64,000 nucleotides of DNA, taken from NCBI RefSeq assembly GCF_018687715.1, contig NC_056767.1, positions 1,426,001-1,490,000 of the forward strand. The letters run 5' to 3'. This DNA is from Carya illinoinensis (lineage: Eukaryota; Streptophyta; Magnoliopsida; Fagales; Juglandaceae). The first letter of the stretch is position 1. The number at the start of each line of letters is the position of its first letter. Positions 1-8,830 of this stretch are shown piece by piece. The position numbers and the translations under genes are program-made. The notes under the pieces were generated by a model that was given only the letters and a program-made list of their open reading frames with translations, had not been told where the DNA came from and made no database searches.

Positions 1-645
1 AGTTGAGCTTCTGAGTTTTTTCCTACCCTTTCCTTGAGTTTTCTCTTTTGTTTCATCACTGTCCGATGGGTATTGTTTATTTTTACTCAGGTGTTCCGCA
101 ATTCCATTTTCTGGTTCCGAGTAACTTTCTTCGGCCCTACCGTCTTGCATGTTTCCGGGATTATATAGGTCCCCTTGTCCGGTATCTTGCGACTCTTGAA
201 CAAACATTTCCTCTGGCCTGGTTTCCGGCACCATTTCCACACTTATTTCATCACTACCCACAATGACATCCCCATTTAATCGAATGAGCAAATTTGCAGT
301 CTGTTCCCCTATCGGTGAGAGTTTCGGAGTTTCACGAGAATTGCCTTGAGCTTTCGTTACTTGATTTTCAGTGTTTCTCATCACTACTTCCTGTTCCCTT
401 TCATACGACCACAGTTCCACTGTATTTACCTCCCTGTTAGCATGATCGTGCACCTCTTCTCTTTCCGTCAAAGGCTTTTCTGTTATAGGTTTCTTCCCTG
501 TAGCCGAGTTGGTCCCCATTCTCGGAATTTCAGTTTCTGTCTCTTGGGTTGGTTCAGCAGTCATTGATTCAGTATTTCGGCAGTTCAGCAATTCAGTAAT
601 TACTGGGTAGTTATTCTCACCATTTTTCCGGTTAGCTACCTCCCC
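1..645 (-). pseudogene. LINE ORF1 C-terminal part, out of frame
   Basis: Continuation of ORF1 after the frameshift near 640. On the minus strand one frame is open from about 645 to 1 and encodes an acidic, serine- and glutamate-rich tail with no recognised domain. Its last part matches the C-terminal ORF1 segment of the plus-strand LINE (peptide from 5724 onward). The natural stop lies outside the window. A one-base deletion in the ggggagg stretch is the simplest explanation for the split from the upstream 387-codon part. Confidence 0.7.
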
Positions 646-712
646 ATTTCCGTTCGGCAATTCGACAAGTCATTGATAACTGGTTCATTATTTTCACCAT
701 TTTTCCCGTAAG
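568..712 (-). repeat. Imperfect ~65-bp tandem duplication inside LINE ORF1
   Basis: Two adjacent, similar blocks encode NGENNEPVINDLSNCR and NGENNYPVITELLNCR in the ORF1 tail. The frameshift lies at the boundary between them, so the duplication and the shift may be linked. Confidence 0.7.
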
Positions 713-1799
713 CTGCTTCCCCCATTTCCGACCACACCACTAATTCGTTAGCCCCTGTTTCGGCCTCTACGTCTTCAGCCTGTATAATTGGTTTTTCCAC
801 ATCCATTTCCATCATACAATTTCCTGCTTCCCTTTGTAACCCCACGGTATTATTCCTCTTTAAACCACTCGGGCCGGCACCTCCAATTTCAACCCATTTC
901 ATCTTCGGTAAGAACTCTGTTTCTTTACCTTCTTCTTCTTCATTTATTAAATTCTGAATCTGACTAATTTTTTTATTTTCCTCCCTTTCTTTTCCCTTTA
1001 TAACTCCAATGTTCCTGGCCCCCTCTTTCCGTTTACACTTCTGAAAATTGTGGCCTTGGACTCTACAATTTGAGCAATAAGCAGGGAGTGTTTCACACTC
1101 TATCTTCACGTACAATCTGGAGCAATGGTTGGGCGTGCCAATCCAGATTCCTCGGATTGGTTCTACAGCAGCATCCATCTCCAAACAAACCCTTGCTCCG
1201 TCCGTCTTGGTGGCGCATCTTGTGGCATTGTCACGGCGTAGAAAACGCCCAAGAGGAGAAGTAATATTTTTCAACATAGATTCATGGTAAAAGTTAGGAG
1301 GCAAACCTGGAAGGAAAACCCACACCGGGACAAGGGATGGTTCGGCCTCCTCATCAAATTCTGGGTGCCAGTGGAAGCCTCGGTAAGGAGCTCCATTAAC
1401 GTCCGTTGCTTCCCTCGAAAAAGCCTTGACAAAATCCGGTTCATTTGAGAACCGAATGAACACGTTTCTAGCTCTTCTCATAGCCGAAATCACAGGTTGA
1501 AACTCTAAGCCCCATCTATTCCGAATGAAGGCACGGATGACATCTAGTGATGGCCTTTGCTTGAGAAACTTCAAAACCATGGAGTATTTGAAAGGTACAG
1601 CAGACCTCTCAATTTCCTCTTTGGAAAAAAACACACAAATTTCCCCATCAACAACCTTTGCCGGACGAAATGAAATTTCGACCTCCGGTAATGGCTGAGG
1701 GGATTGAGCCACCATATCTGCAAAATTTCTCTGCCGTCCAGCGTTCGCTGTTGGCCCAGGACCCCCAGCGGCAGCCATACGGCGCTGCCCTAGGTTCAA
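636..1799 (-). CDS. LINE ORF1 protein, DUF4283 plus zinc knuckle
   Basis: A 387-codon frame encoding the gag-like ORF1 protein of a plant L1 LINE, which binds element RNA in the ribonucleoprotein. Residues about 45-190 fit the DUF4283 domain that precedes the knuckle in plant LINE ORF1 proteins (FFSKEEIERS, then YRGFHWHPEFD). A CX2CX4HX4C knuckle follows at about residue 240 (YCSNCRVQGHNFQKC), then a charged, low-complexity tail. The frame stops at 636, but the adjacent frame stays open to the window edge, so the stop reflects a one-base shift in a G-rich stretch and not the natural C terminus. The start ATG at 1799 follows the GC-rich leader shared with the second copy. Confidence 0.85.
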   Translation of the reverse strand: MNLGQRRMAAAGGPGPTANAGRQRNFADMVAQSPQPLPEVEISFRPAKVVDGEICVFFSKEEIERSAVPFKYSMVLKFLKQRPSLDVIRAFIRNRWGLEFQPVISAMRRARNVFIRFSNEPDFVKAFSREATDVNGAPYRGFHWHPEFDEEAEPSLVPVWVFLPGLPPNFYHESMLKNITSPLGRFLRRDNATRCATKTDGARVCLEMDAAVEPIRGIWIGTPNHCSRLYVKIECETLPAYCSNCRVQGHNFQKCKRKEGARNIGVIKGKEREENKKISQIQNLINEEEEGKETEFLPKMKWVEIGGAGPSGLKRNNTVGLQREAGNCMMEMDVEKPIIQAEDVEAETGANELVVWSEMGEAAYGKNGENNEPVINDLSNCRTEMGR

Positions 1800-2495
1800 A
1801 GTTGAAAAACTAGTTCACCGACCCCGTCCAAAGCGCCGATCAGAGAGAGAGGAAGAGGAAGCTCCCCCTTATTTCGTTCCACCGGCTAAGAACCCCATCC
1901 CTCATCAAGAAGCTTCCCCCGATCCTCTGCCTCCCCCTTCGATCCTCTGCCTTCCCGGCCGAACTCCGATCTGAGAAGAGGAAACTGGCAGGATCCAACG
2001 ATCACGGTGAGCTCAAAACCGATCTGTATCGCCGATCTTCACACACCAAACCAAGCTCTGCCTCTCTCGATCCTCTGCCTCCCCCTTCAATCCTCTGCCT
2101 TCCCCGGCCGAGCTCCTTCCGTCGCCGATTTGACCCGGATCGGAAGGACCCGCCGGTGCTCCCACTCCGCCGACCTCAGCTACGACCCCTCCAGTTACGC
2201 CCCTTGCCGGGCAAGAGACCACCTCGGCTTCACTCGGGATCGCGTCTGGATGGGAGGAGTTGAGATCTGGTTCGACGCTGAAAAGGGTAGCGGCCGAGCT
2301 CAGTGACACGCCGATCTGAGAGAGGTCGCGTCTCGCCGCGTGAAAAGCTCCGATCCAGGTAGCGGCCGAGCTCAGAGACACGCCGATCTGAGAGAGAGGA
2401 TCGGGATCGGGATCAAGGGCTAGATCCAGTTGGGATCGGGATCAAGAGAGAGGATCGGGATCGCGTCTCGCCGCGTTGTCGATAAGTGTTTGAAA
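1800..2495 (-). promoter_or_regulatory. LINE copy A 5' untranslated leader
   Basis: GC-rich leader holding an internal ~70-bp repeat (the gctcggccgctacc block occurs twice) and several gatcgggatc units. It is shared with 5292-5683 on the plus strand. LINE leaders normally contain an internal promoter; none can be pinpointed here. Long frames on both strands of this leader look fortuitous. Confidence 0.6.
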
Positions 2496-2508
2496 AGTGC
2501 AGTGACAT
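2496..2508 (-). repeat. 13-bp flank of LINE A 5' end (partner at 10309-10321)
   Basis: Read on the minus strand, atgtcactgcact directly precedes the LINE A 5' end. The same 13 bases directly follow the poly-A tail of LINE B at 10309. A target-site duplication shared between two different, inverted LINE copies is the expected trace of recombination between them. Confidence 0.75.
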
Positions 2509-3185
2509 ACAATGCAAGATTGATTAGTTTAATTTCAAAGAGAGAGAGTGCGAGAGAGAGGCGTCACACATTTCTAAAGAGAAAATGCAAAGAGTAAGTT
2601 TCAAATGAAAATATAGAAACTATGGTGTAGTGTAAGCAAAACCATTTTAAAGGAAAAATTTTGGCACGTATTGCTTTTTCGAAAAAATGATGCATGGCAT
2701 AATTTATCATTTAGGAAAAAACTAAAATATAACAAAGGCGGAAAAAAAAAATCTATGGCATGGATACAACCTATGAGGCTTTCAAATGTTCCACAGGACC
2801 ACAATAATAAGAAGAGCAGGGGAAGCAATATGCCAGATTCATATGTCATTTGAAATATCCACATTTAGGTTGCTAGCAAACATCTTGTTTATATCCATAT
2901 TGAAGAAGTTTATATCCATATTGAAGAAGGCCATACAACCACTTGGAAAAAAAAAAAAAAAAAAAAAAACTTCCTTAAATTATTGTCCAGAGTTAAAGGC
3001 CTCAAATGAGAGAGGGAATCACTCATACAATAGTAGGTAAGTAGGAGTTGAAAATTTGTATTTAAAATAATTAAAATTTCTCTTCTAGGAGGAAAAAAAT
3101 GATTACTGCATTTGGATATGGAAACATTCTGTTGCAACAAGGCAAAAAGACTGAGCTCATGAAGATCAATTAGGCCCTATTGTTT

Positions 3186-3290
3186 CTCCTATGATTTATC
3201 TGACCTAGACAATAAATTAGAGCTTGTCTTCCCTTTTTTGGGGAGTTTTGCTCAATGTTTTAATGAATAGGAAATTTAGTAAAAATGCTT
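3186..3290 (+). repeat. Dispersed repeat, copy 1 of 2 (partner 62775-62870)
   Basis: Shares about 90 bp with 62775-62870, including attagagcttgtc and gggagttttgct. Nature unknown; perhaps a short non-autonomous element or an old segmental copy. Confidence 0.5.
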
Positions 3291-3510
3291 AACAAACAAG
3301 TGCTCGAGTTTAGTACTTGCATCGCCAGGTAATGCCTACCTAATGTTATCCCTAAGAACGATCCCTGCCTAAGCGAGCAAGTGCTAGAGTCTGATACTCG
3401 TGCCTTAAACGAGCGTTAGAGTCTAACACATGTGCCACAAACAAGCTCTTCAGTCTAACACTCGTGTTGTAGGTAAATTATAAGCGTTTGAGTGTAACAC
3501 TCCCGCTGGA
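3290..3510. repeat. Degenerate tandem repeat, ~50-bp unit
   Basis: Four or five imperfect units built around agtctaacactcgtg and an acgagcgt-like core. They lie in the intron-like stretch of the host remnant. No coding potential is apparent. Confidence 0.55.
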
Positions 3511-4780
3511 AGGTAACAACTAAAGCATGCTAACCTGGTATCTGGTGACCTTACACTGTGATTATTGTGTCAGTACAATTAAATTTATTCAATTGAATAA
3601 AATAGAGACCACCTTTTCTAGAAAAAAAATACACCATCAGATTAAGGAAAAGTCTACTCGCAGTCATGTGACTGCAGTCCCTAGGTATCGCGTTGGTTTG
3701 ATGAAACGGGGTGTTTAGCCCAAAAGGAAATCTGTTGGGGAACTTGAAACGATCGCTTTGGGTGTGGGTGGGAAAAGAAAACACAAAGACCAGGAATTGT
3801 CCACCCATACTAATGTCATATTGGTGAACCATTTTGAGGGAGTGGACATTCATGCTGAATGCCATTTTCTTTTCCTATTTCTCGTCCTCATTTTTTTTTT
3901 TTTTTAAAGAAACAAAAATCATGGAAAAGTGTTTATTTTTGGCTTCAGGGGAACAAAAAGGAAGACCCAAAAGAAGATTCGTGACAACATTAATTGTAAG
4001 ATTAGAATTCACTAACCGAGTCCCTCATTTGTCTGAATGTAATGATTGTACCCTCCAACAAATGGGAAAAATCCAAAAGCAGCAGCAAAGAAATATAATC
4101 CCCATAAGGAAGAACTTCTTTGGCTGAGGATAGCACTTTCCCAGCACTGCTTTTGCTGCCTTAGTCTGCAGGGTGAAGTGTTAAAACCATTAAGAAATTG
4201 CTCTTATCAAACTGCAACATAGCAGCCTCTCACTGTGATATACTTTGATATCATCAGGATTCTAGAATCAAAGAGAAAAATGGTAACTTCACCAGCACTT
4301 GATATAAACAAACAATAGAATAAATTAACATGACTGATCCAACAAAATATTACCACAGCCAAGTTTAGAAAACCGTCAGCATTAAATCCAAATTATCAAG
4401 TTTTACTAAAAGAAATCGGATAATAATGCTGCTAAGCTGGTACTTGGGTGTGAAACTTTAAGAGGGAAGATATTATTTGAAAAATAGATATTTATTGCAT
4501 TTTTCCTCTCAGTATTGTTTTGGGCTGTGAGTCCGCGCTGCCATTTTCAATAGAATAACAACATGCGTTTGAGACAAAAACCTTCAATCCAAATAACACA
4601 ACCTAAAATAAAGGAGTACAGTAAATAATCCCCATAAGTTTTCAGCATAGGAGGCTGCTGCTGCTTGGTCCTACAGTAATTGCGCAGAGTGTTTTTTTCT
4701 ATTCTTCTAGCATGGTCTATCGTGGAAAGTTTGTATTTCAATGCTGACCAAATATAAAACTTACATGTGAGGAGACATAC

Positions 4781-4896
4781 CAATTGAGAAGAATGAGAGT
4801 CAACCAAACCAAGCAAATGCTCAATATCCTCGGAATGAAAAACCTTGTGGCAAACTGGGCAGACTCCCATATTCTCTCCCATTGCTCCATGTGGGT
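4781..4896 (-). CDS. Exon of unrecognised gene with CPVCH zinc-binding motif
   Basis: 116-nt minus-strand segment with good splice signals on both sides: a pyrimidine-rich tract ending ttttttag before 4896 and gtatgt after 4781. The open frame encodes about 38 residues with CPVCHKVF and two spaced histidines (IEH, DSH), resembling a small C2HH or ubiquitin-binding-type zinc finger. The part from EHLLGLVDSHSSQ recurs in copy 2 at about 11320-11360 as EHVLGLVGSHSSQF and runs there without interruption into a following block. No initiator or terminator is visible. The parent gene is not recognised. Confidence 0.5.
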
Positions 4897-5291
4897 CTAA
4901 AAAAATTGGATCAGTTAGGATAGATCATTAACATGGCAGAAAATTAGAACTGATGAGAATATTTTCTCATCACATCACCCCATGCAAGACAAGTTCTTAA
5001 GTGCCAGCAAGCACCACTATTGGCAACCAAAAAAATCTGGATATGGGGACCAAAAGGCTCCACAAGTCAAACAGAAATTATGTCCCTTATCAAGATGATG
5101 AACCATTTGAATGTGTACATGCCTATCAAGATGATGAACATGAGTCTATATCAATTATCAGAATTGCTTAGGGTCAGGAAGTAATTGGTAGCTATATAAG
5201 TAGCAGCTTGTCCCCATTTCACATACTGTGCTTTGCCTCCATACGCATCCCAGTTGTTAATAAACGATAGTATGAGCCGGATCTAAGGGTC

Positions 5292-5683
5292 TTTCAAACA
5301 CTTATCGACAACGCGGCGAGACGCGATCCCGACCCTCTCTCTTGATCCCGATCCCAACTGGATCTAGCCCTTGATCCCGATCCCGATCCTCTCTCTCAGA
5401 TCGGCGTGTCTCTGAGCTCGGCCGCTACCCGGATCGGAGCTTTTCACGCGGCGAGACGCGACCTCTCTCAGATCGGCGTGTCACTGAGCTCGGCCGCTAC
5501 CCTTTTCAGCGTCGAACCAGATCTCAACTCCTCCCATCCAGACGCGATCCCGAGTGAAGCCGAGGTGGTCTCTTGCCCGGCAAGGGGCGTAACTGGAGGG
5601 GTCGTAGCTGAGGTCGGCGGAGTGGGAGCACCGGCGAGTCCTTCCGATCCGGGTCAAATCGGCGACGGAAGGAGCTCGGCCGT
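5292..5683 (+). promoter_or_regulatory. LINE copy B 5' untranslated leader
   Basis: Leader nearly identical to that of copy A, with the same gatcccgatc units and the same duplicated block around gctcggccgctacc. Identity stops at ggagctcggccg (5683), where ORF1 sequence is missing. Confidence 0.65.
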
Positions 5684-5936
5684 ATGCCTGAATCGGGCAA
5701 GGGGACCGAAGAAAGTTACCGGACAAGGGGACCTATATAATCCCGGAAACATGCAAGACGGTAGGGCCGAAGAAAGTTACTCGGAACCAGAAAATGGAAT
5801 TGCGGAACACCTGAGTAAAAATAAACAATACCCATCGGACAGTGATGAAACAAAAGAGAAAACTCAAGGAAAGGGTAGGAAAAAACTCAGAAGCTCAACT
5901 CGGGTTCCTCGCAAGCCCGTATGCCTGAATCTATGA
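5684..5936 (+). pseudogene. LINE ORF1 remnant, C-terminal end only
   Basis: After the leader the sequence jumps through about 35 bases of filler to the last ~75 codons of ORF1, which match the out-of-frame ORF1 part at 1-235. The frame reaches a stop at 5934-5936 and overlaps the ORF2 start at 5921 by 16 bases in another frame, as is common in L1-type LINEs. The upstream leader is accidentally open in the same frame, giving a 176-codon frame from 5406. The DUF4283 domain and zinc knuckle are absent. Confidence 0.75.
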
Positions 5937-8830
5937 ATTGTAGTCCATTATATTGGAATATCCGGGGACTCAAATCATCTCGGATAAGACTGGGTAAGAT
6001 GGTCAGAAAGTTGAAATTAAATTTAATTATGCTTGCTGAACCTTTTGCAGATGAGAATAGTTTGGATATGTTGAAAAATACACTGAAGTTTGAACACAGT
6101 TTCTCCAATCAGTGTGCTGGTGGGAAACTCTGGGTGCTTTGGGGAGGTGGCTTACATATCACAGTCACTAATTTCAGCTCCCAACACATCACCATTTCTT
6201 TGGTTATAAATTCTCAACATTATGTCATATCAGTAGTTTATGCCAGATGTAGTTATTTGGAAAGGCGAGAACTCTGGAGGTCGTTACATTTGGATGCCGT
6301 GCAAGATATTCCTTGGCTATGCCTTGGAGATTTCAACATTACTCGCAGGGAGGAGGAGAGAAGAGGCGGGCGACCTCGTTTGAGGATTGCTATGGATGAT
6401 TTTAATGAGTTTATTGATACTTGTGGACTCATGGAAATGAAGTCAGTAGGAAGTAAATTCTCTTGGTGCAATGGTCAGAGGGGTCTCTCTAGAAGTTGGT
6501 CTAAGATTGATAGATGTATGATGAACTCACTGGCTGTCACCTCTTTACCAGATGCCTTTTGCAGGTACTTGGCTCGCACGACTTCGGACCATGCCCCAAT
6601 GTCGTTTGTCCTAAAATCCCTTCATACTCGGTATGGCCCCACGCCCTTTAAGTTCCAACAAATGTGGGCCTCTCATGAGAACTTCATAGATGTGGTAAAG
6701 AATGCGTGGAACGAGCCAATTTTGCCCAGGGGTATTTTCAGTTTGACTACCAAATTGAAGAAAATGAAAGGGATCTTAAAGGAGTGGAACAGGCGAGTTT
6801 TCGGGCACACTGAAACCAACATACAGAATCTAGAGAAGCAGATAGAGGATTTAGAAAACCAACTACAGATTGGTTTTTCGGAATCTGTAGAATCAGAATT
6901 GGTAGTTGCTAGAGAAAATCTTGATACATGGCTTCAGAGAGAAGAGATTAGACTAAACCAACAGGCAAAGATTAACTGGACAGAAAAAGGGGAGGCATCG
7001 GCACAATTCTTCAGGACCTATGTTTCACGATCCAAGCCTGTAGTTCAGGAGATGCGATGTCGGGATGGTTCACATCTGACCACTCCGGAATCCATTCATT
7101 CAGGTGCAGTGGATTTCTTTAGCACATTCCTACAAGCGAGACCTCATAGAGATCTTCCAGATTTGTCGACCTATGTTCATATAACTATTCTAGAAGAGGA
7201 GAATGATAGCCTCCTGAAGTTTCCTTCGATCCAAGAGGTAAAAGAGGCTATGTTTTCCATCCCTGTGGACAGTAGTCCTGGCCCTGATGGTTTTGGCTCA
7301 GGATTCTATAGAGTATGTTGGGATTTGGTTGAAGCTGATGTGGTGGCAGCAGTTAGAGACATGTATAGTGGGGTCCCAATGCCAAGATTCTATTCAGCTT
7401 CGTACATCGCTCTCATTCCGAAAATGCAACAACCCACAGGTTTTGATAAGTTTCGACCCATAAGTTTGTGCTCGGTCATATACAAGGTATTTGCAAAAAT
7501 TCTTGTGCGACGGATGTCCCCTATCCTAAGCAGAATTATATCTCCTGAGCAAGGGGCTTTCTTGCCAGGGAGAAGCATCTTTGAAAACATCACTTTGGCC
7601 CAAGAAATGATCCATATGATAAACAGAAAGGTCCGTGGGGGAAATGTTCTCATCAAAGTCGACATAGCCAAAGCGTACGATAGTCTTGACTGGGATTTCT
7701 TATTACATGTTATGACATCTTTTGGTTTCTCAACCCGGTTCTGTGAATTAATCAGACAATGCATTTCGACTCCATGGTTCTCAATGGTCATGAATGGGTC
7801 GGCTAAAGGTTTCTTCCCCAGTGGTCGTGGATTGCGTCAAGGTGACCCTTTGTCCCCTTACTTGTTCATATTAGTTCAAGAAACCTTGTCTCGCTTGATA
7901 AAACATAATTTTGAGATGGAAAAAATTGCACCTTACTCCCACCCTCGGGGCACACCCCTGATCTCCCATTTATTTTATGCTGATGATATAGTGGTCTTTG
8001 CAAACGGGGGTAGAGCTTCCCTGCAAGCCATTTCTGACGTATTTGCCTTGTATGAAAGCTGGTGGGGTAAAGTGGTTAGTAAGGAGAAGTCTTCCATTTT
8101 TTTCCCCAAGTATGTCAACTCGGTCCGAAAAAGAAATATCCTTCAGTTGACCTCCTTCTCGGAAGGACTATTTCCGGTTAAATACCTGGGTGTCCCTCTA
8201 TTTAGTGGAAGGTTAAAGGTGTCTTATTTTGAGGATTTAATGAACCGTATCCGTGATCGTCTAGAGGGGTGGCAAAATAGGCTCCTATCAGCAGGTGCTC
8301 GTCTTCTTTTACTACGCCATGTGGTATCAAGCATCCCGGTCCATCTACTCTCAGTGTTACATACTCCCAAGAAAGTGGTATCTTCGCTAAACAGGATTAT
8401 GAGTAATTTCTTCTGGGGTATCTCAAATGGCAAACAGAAACGTAAGTGGGTGGCCTGGAAAAAGGTTTGTATGCCGACCAAGGAAGGGGGACTGGGCTTA
8501 AGAAAATTTGAAGAAGTTCAGTCTTCACTATTTATGAAGCTTGCTTGGAATCTGTTATCCAGTGATTCTCTATGGGCAAATTTTTTCAGGAAGAAATACT
8601 GTAAAGGAGAACATGTGACATTAGTTGATAACACTAAAGGATCACCTCTCTGGAGGTGTATAATGACCATGGTTCCGAATATTCTTAATAATGCTTGGTG
8701 GCGGGTTAGGGAAGGACAGGTTTCCTTTTGGCGGGATCCTTGGTTAAAGACTGGCCCTTTGGTAGAGTCTTGCGAGATGACTGCACAATCGTCTTTAAGG
8801 GTAAGGGAGTGCAGAATACAGAATGGCTAG
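5921..8830 (+). CDS. LINE ORF2, endonuclease and reverse transcriptase part
   Basis: 969 codons ending at an in-frame TAG. The N-terminal 230 residues are an APE-like endonuclease: YWNIRGL, AEPF, LGDFN and the SDHAP motif near residue 225. A linker of about 200 residues with coiled-coil character follows. The reverse transcriptase (about 430-760) shows PGPDGFGSGFY, LIPK, FRPISLCSVIYK, the first catalytic aspartate in KVDIAKAYDS, GLRQGDPLSPYLF and the FYADDIVVF active site. All catalytic residues that can be checked are present. The protein nicks target DNA and primes cDNA from the nick. The frame continues directly after the stop into the RNase H part. Confidence 0.93.
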   Translation: MPESMNCSPLYWNIRGLKSSRIRLGKMVRKLKLNLIMLAEPFADENSLDMLKNTLKFEHSFSNQCAGGKLWVLWGGGLHITVTNFSSQHITISLVINSQHYVISVVYARCSYLERRELWRSLHLDAVQDIPWLCLGDFNITRREEERRGGRPRLRIAMDDFNEFIDTCGLMEMKSVGSKFSWCNGQRGLSRSWSKIDRCMMNSLAVTSLPDAFCRYLARTTSDHAPMSFVLKSLHTRYGPTPFKFQQMWASHENFIDVVKNAWNEPILPRGIFSLTTKLKKMKGILKEWNRRVFGHTETNIQNLEKQIEDLENQLQIGFSESVESELVVARENLDTWLQREEIRLNQQAKINWTEKGEASAQFFRTYVSRSKPVVQEMRCRDGSHLTTPESIHSGAVDFFSTFLQARPHRDLPDLSTYVHITILEEENDSLLKFPSIQEVKEAMFSIPVDSSPGPDGFGSGFYRVCWDLVEADVVAAVRDMYSGVPMPRFYSASYIALIPKMQQPTGFDKFRPISLCSVIYKVFAKILVRRMSPILSRIISPEQGAFLPGRSIFENITLAQEMIHMINRKVRGGNVLIKVDIAKAYDSLDWDFLLHVMTSFGFSTRFCELIRQCISTPWFSMVMNGSAKGFFPSGRGLRQGDPLSPYLFILVQETLSRLIKHNFEMEKIAPYSHPRGTPLISHLFYADDIVVFANGGRASLQAISDVFALYESWWGKVVSKEKSSIFFPKYVNSVRKRNILQLTSFSEGLFPVKYLGVPLFSGRLKVSYFEDLMNRIRDRLEGWQNRLLSAGARLLLLRHVVSSIPVHLLSVLHTPKKVVSSLNRIMSNFFWGISNGKQKRKWVAWKKVCMPTKEGGLGLRKFEEVQSSLFMKLAWNLLSSDSLWANFFRKKYCKGEHVTLVDNTKGSPLWRCIMTMVPNILNNAWWRVREGQVSFWRDPWLKTGPLVESCEMTAQSSLRVRECRIQNG

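Larger units (their letters stand above)
1..2495 (-). mobile_element. L1-type LINE (copy A), 5' part, cut by window start
   Basis: Minus-strand non-LTR retrotransposon whose 5' end is near 2495. Reading leftwards it has an untranslated leader (1800-2495), ORF1 (1799 to 1) and then leaves the window before ORF2. The leader matches the leader of the plus-strand LINE at 5292 base for base over long stretches, both beginning tttcaaacacttatcg. Positions 1-235 match, in reverse, the 3' part of ORF1 of that second copy (about 5715-5905), so both are one family. The 5' flank contains a 13-bp string also found 3' of the other LINE. Confidence 0.9.
2509..5150 (-). pseudogene. Remnant of a split host gene, copy 1 (function unknown)
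   Basis: A stretch related to 10817-11540 (copy 2), best read on the minus strand. From right to left it holds an exon-like segment ending near CLTCGAFWSP (5050-5140), a splice-flanked exon at 4781-4896, a 1.8 kb intron-like stretch, an exon-like block near 2965-3005 and an untranslated-looking part (2509-2940) with a 23-bp tandem duplication at about 2890-2935. Poly-A and poly-T tracts at 2947 and 3891 and short AT-rich repeats interrupt it. The gene was not identified. It is flanked by two LINEs and may have been inverted as a block. Confidence 0.45.

Noticed and set aside
2007..2381. Open frames on both strands of the LINE leader
   Set aside because: They lie in the GC-rich untranslated leader, recur at 5406-5726 only because the leader is repeated, and have no domain.
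3290..3510. Possible CRISPR-like array
   Set aside because: Units are degenerate with no spacer pattern, and the DNA is plant nuclear.
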